64,000 bases of DNA, from contig JANFOG010000007.1 of assembly GCA_024336345.1 (NCBI GenBank), positions 558,001 to 622,000 of the forward strand, in the 5' to 3' direction. Positions within the stretch are counted from its first letter, which is position 1, and every line of letters begins with the position of its first letter. Shown in pieces: positions 10,779 to 21,952 of the stretch. The notes under the pieces were generated by a model. It was not told where the DNA came from and did not search any database. It worked only from the letters and a program-made list of their open reading frames with translations. Source of the stretch: Mariannaea sp. PMI_226 (Eukaryota > Ascomycota > Sordariomycetes > Hypocreales > Nectriaceae). The position numbers and the translations under genes are program-made.

Positions 10779-12390
10779 TCACAGCTTACTTCCCAAAATA
10801 TTCAACTTGACAACCTTCACCGTCGTCCACTCATCCAAAGCCTCCTTTCCGTTGTCGCGACCAAATCCACTCTCCTTCACTCCACCGAATGGCGCATTGG
10901 CATTGACGGTTCCCCAAGTATTCACGGTGACTTGACCAGACTCGATACCTTCTGTCACACGGAAAGCCTTGTTCACGTCGTTGGTAAACACAGCAGCGCT
11001 CAGTCCGTAAGAAGTGTCGTTTGCCTTGGCGATGACCTCTTCCTCGGTCTTGAAAGGAGCAATGGCCGCGAAGGGACCAAAGATTTCTTCCTGCATAATC
11101 GCGGCGTCCTGGGCCACGTCTGCAAAGGCAGTGTTTGCGAAAAAGTGGCCCTTGTCGCCAATCTTCTCACCGCCATGTAGCAGCTTGGCACCACCGTCAC
11201 GGGCCTTTTGCACGTAAGACAACATCTTTTCTAGCTGGGTCGTGTTCATCACGGGGCCCTTGGTGGTTTCGGAGTGGAGAGGATCGCCGTGGACGGCGTC
11301 GCGGCTTCGCTTGCTGAATTCCTCCACGAACTTGTCGTAAATGGTATCTTGGACATAGATTCGGCTGCCAGCGATGCAAATTTGACCGTTGTTTACCGTG
11401 ATGCCCAGAGTAGTCCAGAGAAGAGCGTTATCCCAATCGGCATCATCGAAGACGATAGAAGGGCCCTTACCGCCCAGTTCTAGTGTAATCTTCTTCAAGT
11501 TCGTTCGAGCTGACGTCGCAAGAACTGATCGGCCAACGCCAGGGCTTCCGGTGAATGACAACTTTCTAATGTCATTGTGCTCGGCAAGGGCTTGGCCTGC
11601 GACATTGCCAATACCGCAGAGAATATTGACGACGCCTGGGGGGAAACCAGCTTCAACGATGAGCTGGCCCAGCTTCTGTGCATACAGCGGGCACATCTCT
11701 GGGGATTTGATGATCAATGTGTTTCCGGCAGCTAGGGCAGGGGCAAGCTTCCAGATAGTAATCATCCTGGGTGTCTGGTTAGTCGACATGTTCTTAATGA
11801 CTTTGCTTGGAGGCATGTGCAGTGAACTTACAATGGGGCGTTCCAAGGAACCACTGCAGCGCAAACACCGATTGGCTCACGCCTTGTGTATGCGAGGCCT
11901 TGGGGGATAGTCATTGAGACGCCATCGACCTTGTCTGCCCAGCCAGCGAAATATCGTAGAGTGTCAATTGACTGGGGGATATGCAGGCCCATTGAGTCAC
12001 GGAAGAGAATGCCGCCGTCGATGGCTTCAAGGGAGGCTAGTTCCTTAGCATCTCTCTCAATCAAATCGGCTAATTTGTTGAGGGCGGTTCGTCTGCTTTC
12101 GGGTGCTGCAGTCTTCCAAGAAACGTAAGCATTTTTTGACGCTGCGACAGCTCGGTCAACATCTTCTTTCTGAGCTGCCGACACCTTGGCGAGGTGAGCG
12201 CCGGTGGCGGGGTTCTCGAGATCCAAGGTAGCGTTGTTGGTGGCGGGTACGAATTCATTGTTGATGAAAAGTCCAGTAGGGACTTTAGGCGGTACATGTT
12301 AGCCGACTAATGGAGTGTGAAGTCAAGTAGATCGGAAGACTCACCAGTGATTTGACGGCCCTCAGTGCCGGTGAGAGTGATGGAAGCCAT
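10779..12390 (-). CDS. NAD(P)-dependent aldehyde dehydrogenase
   Basis: Oxidises aldehydes to acids with NAD(P)+, probably cytosolic. Three exons, 12390-12345, 12282-11832 and 11766-10779, are joined by introns of 62 and 65 bp to give 494 residues, the usual length for the class 1/2 family. Hallmarks in order: VVPWNAPL at the substrate channel, TLIIKSPEMCP, FTGSPGVGRS in the cofactor-binding fold, the catalytic Glu in LELGGKGP, the nucleophilic Cys in NNGQICIAGSR, EEIFGPFAAIAPF, and NAPFGGVKESGFGR near the C-terminus. All key residues are present. The short first exon encodes only the leading 15 residues. The physiological aldehyde is unknown, and no pathway partner lies immediately beside it. 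Confidence 0.92.
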
Positions 12391-12580
12391 GATTAGCTTG
12401 GTGGTTCTTATCAAAATGTGCAAGATTGAAGTGTAGGATGACAAGTCAACAACCAATGCAACCTCAATCAACAACTTTTGCTCCTGGGATGGGAAAGATT
12501 AAAATAATTCTCGAGTCTTGCTTCTCGATTCTTCTTGCTATCTATATGTATGCACATACTCGATGTCATTACTCCCGCCG

Positions 12581-12898
12581 TCAGCAGACATCCGCCGGTA
12601 CCGACCCCGGTCGGAATCCTTGGTCCGCGATGCTGTTTCCGCGCTGGCAGTTGAGGTTGCCTGCATTTTGTTGGTGGAATTGTGCAATTGCCTCGTAAGC
12701 CTGGCCGAAACAGTCAGCGGGCATTCCGAAAGCTGCCAACATGCTCCGCAAATCTTCACCTTGGCCTCCTGTATTTAGAATGTGTTGCTGTTGGAAGGAA
12801 ACATCTATTCCGCCTTTCCGAGTCCGTTCCGCGCGTAAAAGAGGGGGAGTGAGTCGGCCGCTTTGACCTGGGTTTTGGGGGGCTGGAGTGACATCCAT
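12581..12898 (-). CDS. possible small hypothetical protein
   Basis: An ATG-initiated frame of 105 residues with a plausible coding composition (FQQQHILNTGG, EDLRSMLAAFGMPADCFGQAYEA). It has no recognised domain, signal peptide or membrane segment. It ends about 190 bp upstream of the aldehyde dehydrogenase start on the same strand, so it could also be part of that promoter or leader. It may be a real small gene or a chance frame. Confidence 0.3.
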   Translation of the reverse strand: MDVTPAPQNPGQSGRLTPPLLRAERTRKGGIDVSFQQQHILNTGGQGEDLRSMLAAFGMPADCFGQAYEAIAQFHQQNAGNLNCQRGNSIADQGFRPGSVPADVC

Positions 12899-14011
12899 GA
12901 TGGTTTCCGCCACCTAAGACGACCTAATAACGTGGGACATCCCCGCTAGCTGCTAAATGTGTCCAACCGGAGTAAGTTCATTCAATCAATTCAGCTCTTA
13001 ACACTCGTCAACTAAGGTTGTCGTTGTCAATATTCTCATCAAGATCTAAGCTGACAGGCGACATAATACGAAAGAATGTCGGGCTCCAGTCGACGCTTGT
13101 GCTGAGCGTCGTACAGCTGTCGTCTTGCAGACTCAAATACGAGATGCTCACAATCTTTAACCTTGCTAGTTTGTATCGTATCTTCGCAATGTCAGCACAA
13201 TCCTTGTTACAAACTGAAAGAGTGAGGTATACGCGCAGTGATTCAAGATCATCAAATTCTGATAAATCCGACAATTTAACGCCGTTTAACGAGCGAGCTT
13301 GCCACATAGTATTCCAAGCCTGGTTGACCTCAGGATCAACAAATGCCAAAACGATTGCTGGAACTGAATCGCACGTTTCTTCGTTTCCGGTTCTAGTTAG
13401 ACCATGAACCAAGTTCTTACCACAACTGAACTATTGAGTCCCATTATGTTTGCCACGATGACTTCGTCGCTGCTGTTTATCGACGCACGTCAACGGTCTC
13501 TCTTTGATATCAGAAGAGTGACCGCTGGTGATTTGTAGTGTCTGCCTAATGGCTTGCCTTATTCGGACAAATCTATGGTAAAACTCTCGGTAAGCGGGAC
13601 GGGTGTTGCGATTAGCATTCCCTGCACGCCTGACACAAAAATGGGAAGAACCCTGAATGAGACGTGATAGTCATTTCTTTGATAAGAAATCGATTGGATG
13701 GGCTTCTCTCCGGATATGGCTTTTGATTACAGAGGCTTGGCTTGACCCTGTCGTAGAACCAATCAATTTATGCAACGTAAAGGAAGTCAACGTGTTGCTT
13801 TATGTATAAACAGAGGAATATCTTGAAGGAGTCATTAACTATTACTTATTCATTATCTATTATACAATAGTACTTAATATCACATGATAAGTGAAATAGA
13901 TATAACATTAATTGCAATGCGAGTGATGCCGATGAAAAGACCGCTTGTTCAGTGCAAAAAAAAAAAAAATGACCAGAAAACGAAAAAAAAAATTAACAAA
14001 CGAGCCAAACG
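12899..14011. other. intergenic region with an unassigned open frame
   Basis: A minus-strand frame at 13008-13412 (134 codons, no ATG start) could be an exon. A possible acceptor lies just upstream of it, but it matches no family I recognise. The rest, including an AT-rich stretch around 13800-14000, shows nothing. Confidence 0.35.
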
Positions 14012-15962
14012 CTAGAACATTGAATGAAGCATACGCCTCCAGAAAGGATATGATGCAATCAACTTCCGATGGGCGTGTATGGCTTCCCAGTCGTGCTCGC
14101 GTCGGCCAGTATCAATGTCAATGTCTGACAACTTCAGCCAGCCTGATCGTTTCCAAAGGTAGCCAATGGCCCAAAACACGAGAACGATGGGGAACCCCAA
14201 GTAGGCCTTGAAAAACCCTTCGGCAGTTCCCAGGCCAGATTCACCCGGAGGTGCCACAATAGCGGTATAAAACTAGATTCCAGTTAGCATATGGTTTTCC
14301 TTGCAACCAAAGGATAATGACGCACCTGAGCCATTAAGACGAGCACGATGAATATTAGCCCAACCCATGAACCGTAAACCCCAAAAATAGCCTGGAAAGG
14401 AATTTCGTCCAGCGTGTGGCCGTGGAGCTTCCAAGCAGATCGAAATCTAATGTGGGCGAGACAGATGGATGCCCAGGAGAAGAGAGTCGCTAGGCCAGAC
14501 AGAGCTTGTAGCCACTCAAAGATAGCTGGGCCGCTTCCGCTTAGGGTGAGGAAAGCAAGAAAGCCAAAGGCGATAATAACGCAGACAGACGCCAAAGGCC
14601 GACCAGCCTTATCAATATAAGTGAAGATCTTTGGTCCATAACCCTGTTGGCTGACCGCCGTGAGAGTCCGCGAACCACCATACACGGACGCGATTCCGAT
14701 TGACATGACCGAGGATAAGATGACCACATTCATAAAATCGTCAAGGCCCTTTAGCCCAGAGTATTTACCAACGAGGACGAATGGTGAAGCTTTGGAGTTG
14801 TTAGAGCTCGCGGACAACAGCGATGGATCGTTGCAACTGATTAGGAGTCCAATGAAGAACAGGCCGACAATATAGAACATCGAAATGCGCCAGAAGACCT
14901 GCTTGATAGCGCCAGGCACCGATTCGCTCGGGTTCTTGGATTCTGCCGCGGCTAGGCCAACGAGTTCAGTGCCTGCAAATGAGAAAGCTGCAGTGACAAA
15001 GACGGAACAGAACCCCTTGAAGCCATTCTTGAATACATCGGGGCCGCTCCAGTATTTGGCTCCCCAGTACTCAGAATACCTTCCATCCTTGGGTCCGCCA
15101 CCATTGACGAGCACAAGGGAAATGATAATGAAGGCCGATGTCGCTCCGAGCTTGAAGCATGCCGCCCAGAATTCTTCCTCAGCGTAACCCAGTGTGCCGA
15201 AAAGATTTAGTATGATGATGGCAATAAGAAATATAGAAACCCAAACACCGGGAGATATGTCTTCGTTCCAGTAGCCGATTGTGATGGAACACACGGTTAG
15301 TTCGAGAGGTAAGGTAACAGCCCATTGGAAAGCGTAGTTCCAGGCCATGGCAAAACCGAAGGATGGGTCGATGAAACGGCTAGAGTATGTATAGAAGCCT
15401 CCCGATACAGGGTACATGATGGCCAGTTCGCCAAGCGCATAGACTGTGCGTCCAATATGTTAGTTTTTGATCGTTTGTGGGGGTAGAATCATGCTAGATA
15501 ATGGAAGTGATCAAAACGTACCAACGTTGAACACCATGATACTGATAATGAGGTAATCGACAAATAACGTTCCCGGGCCCTGCGGTATTATGATAGAAAT
15601 TAGCCACGGCATCTTTCAGAGATGCTGGGCCCATCCTGTGTGGGCTCCAAATAACTTACACCTTTGGCTAGAGCACTCCCAGAACCAACGAAGAAGCCGG
15701 CACCGATAGAGCCGCCAATAGCAATCATGTTGAGGTGTCGAGGTTGCATCTTTCGATCCAGCTCCACCAGACCGAGGCCATAGTGCTTCTTTTTGAAAGA
15801 CTCGAGGTTGAGGCCATTGCGAGTCATAAAACTCTCCTGCTCGTAAGACTGCGAGTGATTCTCATGGGAGCCGGTTTGCATAGAAGGTGCCTCCTCATCG
15901 GTAAATGCATGTTTGAGGTCGGACCTCTTCTCGTCCTGAAAGGGACTAGAGATTGGATCCAT
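14012..15962 (-). CDS. amino-acid permease (AAT/YAT family)
   Basis: Plasma-membrane proton/amino-acid symporter of the fungal amino-acid permease family. Four exons, 15962-15660, 15579-15522, 15443-14326 and 14272-14012, give about 579 residues, close to the family norm. A hydrophilic N-terminus ends in LDRKMQPRHLNMIAIGGSIGAGFFVGSG, read here as LDRKMQPRHLNM then IGGSIGAG, the diagnostic first-helix motif. The second exon is only 58 nt and encodes GPGTLFVDYLIISIMVFNV. Later hallmarks are ELAIMYPVSGGFYTY, FSFAGTELVGLAAAESKNP and SVYGGSRTL. Twelve hydrophobic segments are expected. The C-terminus ends in a short cytosolic tail after GYLWKRSGW. Substrate range is not readable from sequence. Confidence 0.9.
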
Positions 15963-17449
15963 GGCTGCAGTGACTTCTCTATCCTAAGATGACACCATCA
16001 ACACAATCCAGGATCAAGGAAGAGGAGGAGGGCGAGCAAGGGAGAGCGGAACCAAAAGAGAAGGAGAAAAAGAAAATCTCTCAGGTCTCAATGAATGAAA
16101 TTCATGATGATGCAAGATCGACAGAGGAGAGGGGGACGAAAGAAAGCCAAAACCTAGAGATTATGAGTATTCTTGACAGTTGTGCCGTTTTGGTCGTGGT
16201 GGAGAAGCAAATGACCGCGTCCGGCTTTTGAAGCTGGCCTGCCCCCATTCTCTCTACCTCCATGTCTCCCCATTCGGCCCTCGGCTCGACGTTATTTGAT
16301 GATTCAGCTGGTGACACGTTTCTGCAACGCCTATCTTTCTCATAATTGTCCAAATTTGGACAAATAATGGCTTGGGGACTAAAGATCTCAGTCCGGCTGC
16401 TGGGATGAAACAATGGGAAGTTCGTCTGAACAATCGACCCACCAGGTGCACCGACACCGCCGCTCACGGCCGGAGGTCCACCGGGACCCCTCCCGACTGG
16501 CAAGTCGAGATGGATGAACTTGGCTAGTAAGAGTAGAGCGAACCCCTCAGTTGTGTCAAGGCATCAATGATGATGGTTTCTAGGTCCTCCATCTACTACA
16601 GAGGGGCTACGAATGATGAGATTATGAAAGAAAATTACAGGTGCCTTTAAACCAAACAAACCGCCATCAGTTGGTCTATTCGCTTGCTTGATTCATCATC
16701 AATACGTACAGAACCTCCGTCGATGAACCCACTTCGATATGATCCTGCCACTAATATGAAGACGTGAGAAAATCTGTAGATTGGTTGGACTGACGGAGCT
16801 TGCATGGAACGATCTGAAAACATCTCGGATGCGGACTATTCATCTCCTACTGCGTATCTCATCAGACCGTCCTGTTTTGAGCCAATGAAACGTGACCACA
16901 TTCCTAGCTGAGACAAGGCCTAGTACAGCGTTCGTGAGACCTTTAGAAGGGGGAAGGCCCTAGCCAAGCGCGGCCATCCAGCATGCTGGAAGTGAGACAT
17001 CAATGAGTGTGCCACCCATTGAAGATTCCTGCTTGCGGGTAAGCGCGTGTAACCAGCTAGCCGACATAGATATAAGGAATCCGATGTCGCAAGGGGGCTG
17101 ATGAATTCTTTAGTGTGCCAAATATGCGGCGTTTGACTGCGATCAGGGCACTCAGGCGTATTTCCTACTCTTGAACAAGGAATCAGGGCCAGATGACAGG
17201 GCCCAAGATTGCTACAAGATGCATGGCGATTCATAGTTCGGGGCTGACTTTCTACACCCGTTATCCCTTGGATTCGACAATCTCATTATCAAGAGGATCC
17301 GTGCAATCCGTGCCAGCATTTAGTGCCTATCAAACTAAACCTACTTCATGTTCCTGTATGAACAGGCATTGATTGATTTCACCGATGATGAGTGTTAAGA
17401 CCTATCAGTCTCTTGTGTTATTTCCTATAATAGGAAATCGTTTCTAGTG
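15963..17449. other. intergenic region
   Basis: About 1.5 kb between the permease start and the 3' end of the subtilisin-like gene, both on the minus strand. It includes a purine-rich stretch at about 16000-16090 upstream of the permease. Frames at 16102-16503 and 16920-17234 have no domain or splice context. Nothing else is seen. Confidence 0.45.
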
Positions 17450-20400
17450 CTAGGAGTTTTTAACCGCAGTTGCTATCGTCGCCAATATGAGACGCTTCGT
17501 CATATCGGCAAATTCGTTGAGATGCAAGTATGACCACTTGTTTGTCATCTCGGTTGCCATTTGCGCAAATAACGCCGTCATGCCTGATCTTCCCCAAATA
17601 TTTCCTAGTTTTCGCACTTGATGCTCGTTCAAGTATTCCTTGACTTCATCTTCATATATCCTCGCGTATCCCAACATCGTTGCAGCAATGCCTGCCGCGA
17701 TTGGCGTCGCTACTGATGTTCCAGATTTGCAAATTTCCGCTCCCTCGTGGTCACTCGTGCTAAGAGAAGCCCCTGGGACGTCCAATCCCAACGTCATGAA
17801 ACACTTGCTCGGATTATAGCCCTCAGGAGGGTTGAAAGGCCGCGGCCAGCCGAATTCATCAGTTCCACGGATTGAGAGAACGTGCATGTCGCGGGCCGGG
17901 AACATTTCCTTTCTGTTCCCGCCATCATTTGCCGCAGCCGCGAAGAATAAAACCCCTGGGTCTGCCTTCAATTCTGCCTTGAGAATCGCCTTGCTAATAA
18001 CAGACTTGCAGTTGACGTGAATCTCGTCGTCGAACCCAAATGACATTGTAATAATATTGGCTTTACAATCCTTCCAAGCCCACTTTATCGCCTTGAGGCT
18101 CATTAGAGAACAGGTATACTCAAGAAGAAAGGATTAAAAAAAAAAAAAAAAACGAAAGCACACTCTTACATCAGCAATATTCTGGGATGCGTTCTGCAAA
18201 TCCTTTGTTTTCCGTGCTATACGGGCAACATAAATATCCGCTGCCGGTGCCACTTTCATCAATACTGATAAGACGTGAGTTCCATGGCCATCATTATCTT
18301 CGGGAGTCGCAGTAGTTTTTACAGAGTCGAATTCTTCGACTTCGTCTGTATCAGCTACGATTTTCTTAACGTAATCATTCCATCCTTTGATACGTTGTTT
18401 TCTGACTTTGCTGCTGAAGAATATAGACTCCGGGTCGTAACCTGTGTCTAAAACAGCGATGCGAATCCTTTCGCCCGACAATGTACGTTGGCGACGATAC
18501 TCAGAAACAACAGTTTCAGTAACAGGATTGGTCATGATCTTCCCTAACCATTCTGTGGCGTTCATACTGCGAGGATTATTAGTTGATGTAAACTGCAGAT
18601 CGAATCAACAGTTTTCCTGGACACATACCCTAGATCATCCAAGGGAATTTTACTCCCATCAGCATCAGAGTTATTCGTTAGAAGTTTCGCTGGTTTTATG
18701 TGATGTGTGTTCGCTTCATTCAGTCGTGCCGCCACACCACCCACCAGCCTACGTTGGATTTTTCCATCCTCGTCGACCCATCCAGTACTTTGAACCAACT
18801 TTTTGAGAGGCAATACCACTTTTTGAAATAGAATGGAACGTCGCTCTTCTATCGTTAGCATATCTTCCAGTTCTTGGGGGGATTTCGGTGACGTTTTTTC
18901 TGGGGTCGGAATGAACAAGCTGTTGCTGACACATTCTAGGACAATGAGGCGATATTTCTCTAATGTTTCAGTGTCTTTGAGATCAAAGGAAGGCCAGTGA
19001 TTCCTGTCCACCCCTATTGCTATTCTCCTTGCCTCATTATTCACCAATCTCTCAAGCGATGGAGCCTCGGTTGGACTAGAGGGGACGACCCTAGTTGGTG
19101 ATGGCCTTTGTCTCTTAGATCGATTCCGACCTAGCTCATATAAAAGCGTGCCAAGAGCGAGAACCCGAGGATAGCGATGAAAAATTTCCCCGCGAGGCAG
19201 TCGTTCCTTTGCCAAATCATCCGGGGCATTATCATATAGCAGTGCGAAGTAAGGTGCCCAGTCAATTCCCCGTTCGTCAGGATCACCATCTTCGTCCTCC
19301 CTCTCTGAGAAAAGGTGAATTGCCTCTGTTGTCCATTGGACGTTCATAAAGTCTGACTCGTATAACTGCCATACGGACTTGGCCAGGATATATGCGATGA
19401 GCAGCTTGAACTTGGGGGCCAAGGAGTAGCGCTCAAGAACACTCGCGAGGGAAATGCTCTTTTCGTCAGCAATGTCGACTTCAATATTGACTGGGGATTT
19501 GAAGTGAAGCAACACATCGTCTTGAATGCGAATATCTTTGCACCATGAGCCAATGTCTTTCTTGAGAAGTTGGCAAAAGTCGGAACCAGACTTGATCTCT
19601 GTAGAGGGTTCCGGCATTGCACATTGCTTGACCTCTTGTGCATATTCAGTATCCCTAAAACCCACTTCCCTACGAGCGCGACGTTTCCTAGACATTGGTT
19701 AGATGTGATACGTTGGGTTTTAAATGAGTAAACATGCTTGGAAATCCGAAATTGCAGGTGCTGCCACTCGATCCGTTCCATAAATTCCACGGATCCCTTC
19801 TTCGAGAAAACCGTGTGAAAAATAACTTCATTGTTGGCAGCGGTAAAATGCTCCTTCAGCTCCAACCTTCCCCAGTGCCTGTTCTTTTGAGTTGGACACT
19901 GATTGGGGACACCACAACAACACCACGCGTATCTTTCCAATAGGTCATAAAGGGTGTTGTATACATGCTTTGGGTAGCTCACGTCCTCCAGTAATGTCGT
20001 TTCTTGCTTGCTCGGCCGTGCTTCAGTGCGGCGCTGTGATAGCTCGGCGTACTTCTTGGCTAGCTTTTTGGGGTGTGTGAAGGTCCTTAAAAAGTCAACG
20101 TAGTGTTGTAATTGTTTCGGATATTTTGAAGGAAACTCGTTTACACATCTCTTTATTTGCGTGTGCGTCGTCGTCTGTGAGTTTAAGGGATCAACCAGAG
20201 CGTTGAGCATTGGAAAGCGAGCACACAGATCGGCATCTTTGTGGTACGAAGGAATACGATCTTCGCGAAGCTAGGGAAGGTGACTAGGGACTCCACTTCG
20301 CATTTGATATGGGTTTTGGAATACAAACGGTGCAAATCAGTTCCAATCCATACAATACTTGCTCCAGCCTTTTCAACTCATTCTTCTGGTCGGTGTGCTC

Positions 20401-20622
20401 GCTTTGTTCATACTTCTCTTGGTCAAATGAAACGTACATGAGTAATGCACCCAACGTAGCCAACCTCTGAGAGTGCTTAAGGCTTGAGAAGTTGTTGGAG
20501 TGGGAACCACTCTGCTCTGTCGCGAGTTGGGCTGCAAGCGCTGAGATGTCTTTCGCCGCACGCTGGACAAGATGCACCTGCGCTGCAGCACTTTCAAGGC
20601 TGTTTCTTGTTGAGAACTCCAT
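17450..20622 (-). CDS. DUF7580 and subtilisin-like (S8) domain protein
   Basis: Multi-domain cytosolic-looking protein of about 974 residues from five exons: 20622-20329, 20270-19738, 19687-18629, 18566-18170 and 18091-17450. The N-terminal part is helical. Residues about 280-620 match the fungal DUF7580 pattern (SLASVLERYSLAPKFKLLIAY region, then YPRVLALGTLLYELGR). A subtilase domain fills about 655-930 with an intact triad: Asp669 in AVLDTGYDP, His723 in DGHGTHV and Ser887 in SGTSVATP. The oxyanion Asn816 lies in AAAANDGG. There is no signal peptide or recognisable pro-domain, so it is not a secreted subtilase. In fungi, S8 domains of this kind occur as effector modules of NLR-type receptors. 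The 50-bp second intron appears to use a GC donor. The DUF7580 assignment is by remembered pattern. Confidence 0.8.
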
Positions 20623-21952
20623 TTGGCGTAACTGAGCCCGGAAGCTACAAGAGGTTATAAACTAGAGAGTAACTTGCTGTCGGGGCTGTAGTTTCGGGAA
20701 CAACAGAAATGTCCTACGGAGGATAAGGCAAAATATTCCTGCGCTGAATGTTTCCGGTGGCATTCAGCAGCATCGGTCTCATTCTGGAACTGGAACTAAC
20801 CGCTCCCCCAGCTCTCGTCCGAACGAAACGATTACGAGATGACGAGTTGAATCTTCAAGATGTCGATAGCCTGATTTGCGAAATCCAGGAGTTCCCCGCG
20901 TCCTGTAAGCGAGCCTAGCTCTGATTGGAGCAGATATTAATATGGCTGTGCGGCTGAATCGACCATGCATTTGTTTTGGGAGCATCGGTACCCAACTGGC
21001 GCGTCTAAATTCGCTCAATGTTGCAGGTTCAGATTTGCAGTCTGCCTTCGTACATCAAACGAAAAAAAAAAAAACCACTTTTGTTACTCCTAGAAGTCTT
21101 CGACACACTTATCATGGCTTCCGTGAAAACTTATATCTTGGCACTGAACCTCATCTATCACCGAACACGCCGATTTGCAGGGGTGACATGACAGAGGACC
21201 CAGACTCCCAACCAAGTCACTCAGCATCGTTCCAGGAGCCGAGCTGAAGCTGACCAAAAGCAAATTCGGCTACGGCAATGGGTTTAGCGCTCAGAGCAGC
21301 CAGTAGAGTTAAGAAAGTGTCTGGGCGATATTCCTCGTGAAAGTGGGTGCGAAGTTCGATGCGGTAATGACGAGTGGCTGCTGAGCAAATACACGATCCG
21401 GCGGCTCGACACAATTATCTTTCAAGAGATAGCCGACCGGTTAAGAGACCATGGAGAGTGATAGTGATAAAAACGTAACATCCGCAATCAATGCGGGCTT
21501 TGTCGTTAGGAGGTCTATATTTATGATTACCGACCTTCACATCGCTCGGGAATTCCAACTGTCGAGCAGCGTTACATCGACGCGAATGCCACGCTAAACA
21601 ACGCTGTACTCTGAGAAAGACAAAAGAGGTGAGCCCATTTATTTTTTCTTAATGTGTCATCAACCAGTAAGATGTTGGTGTGGATTGAGTCTTATACATG
21701 GGAGCTTATGTATAAATGGGAATTATCGGCATAGCTACAAGCTGAAGCGTTCGGGAGGTGGACTTAATACCCGGCTTCATATTATTGTAAGCGCCTTATA
21801 AATTTAATTCATCCTTTCGGAATCGATCGGACTCTCATAATTGGTGAAATGCCTTTCCTTTAATAAAATAGATGCCCCTTAAAATAAAATTTAGCCTGGA
21901 TTATATGAACATTTTGTCTCTCATCTAAGAGTGCGTAGTAATAGGCAGAGCT
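20623..21952. other. intergenic region
   Basis: About 1.3 kb between the start of the S8 gene and the end of the next regulator gene. Short open frames at 20779-21414 lack domains. The part from about 21640 to 21950 is AT-rich. No repeat or mobile element was recognised. Confidence 0.45.

Noticed and set aside
13008..13412. Minus-strand frame of 134 codons
   Set aside because: No ATG start and no recognised family. A possible upstream acceptor exists, but no preceding exon could be found.
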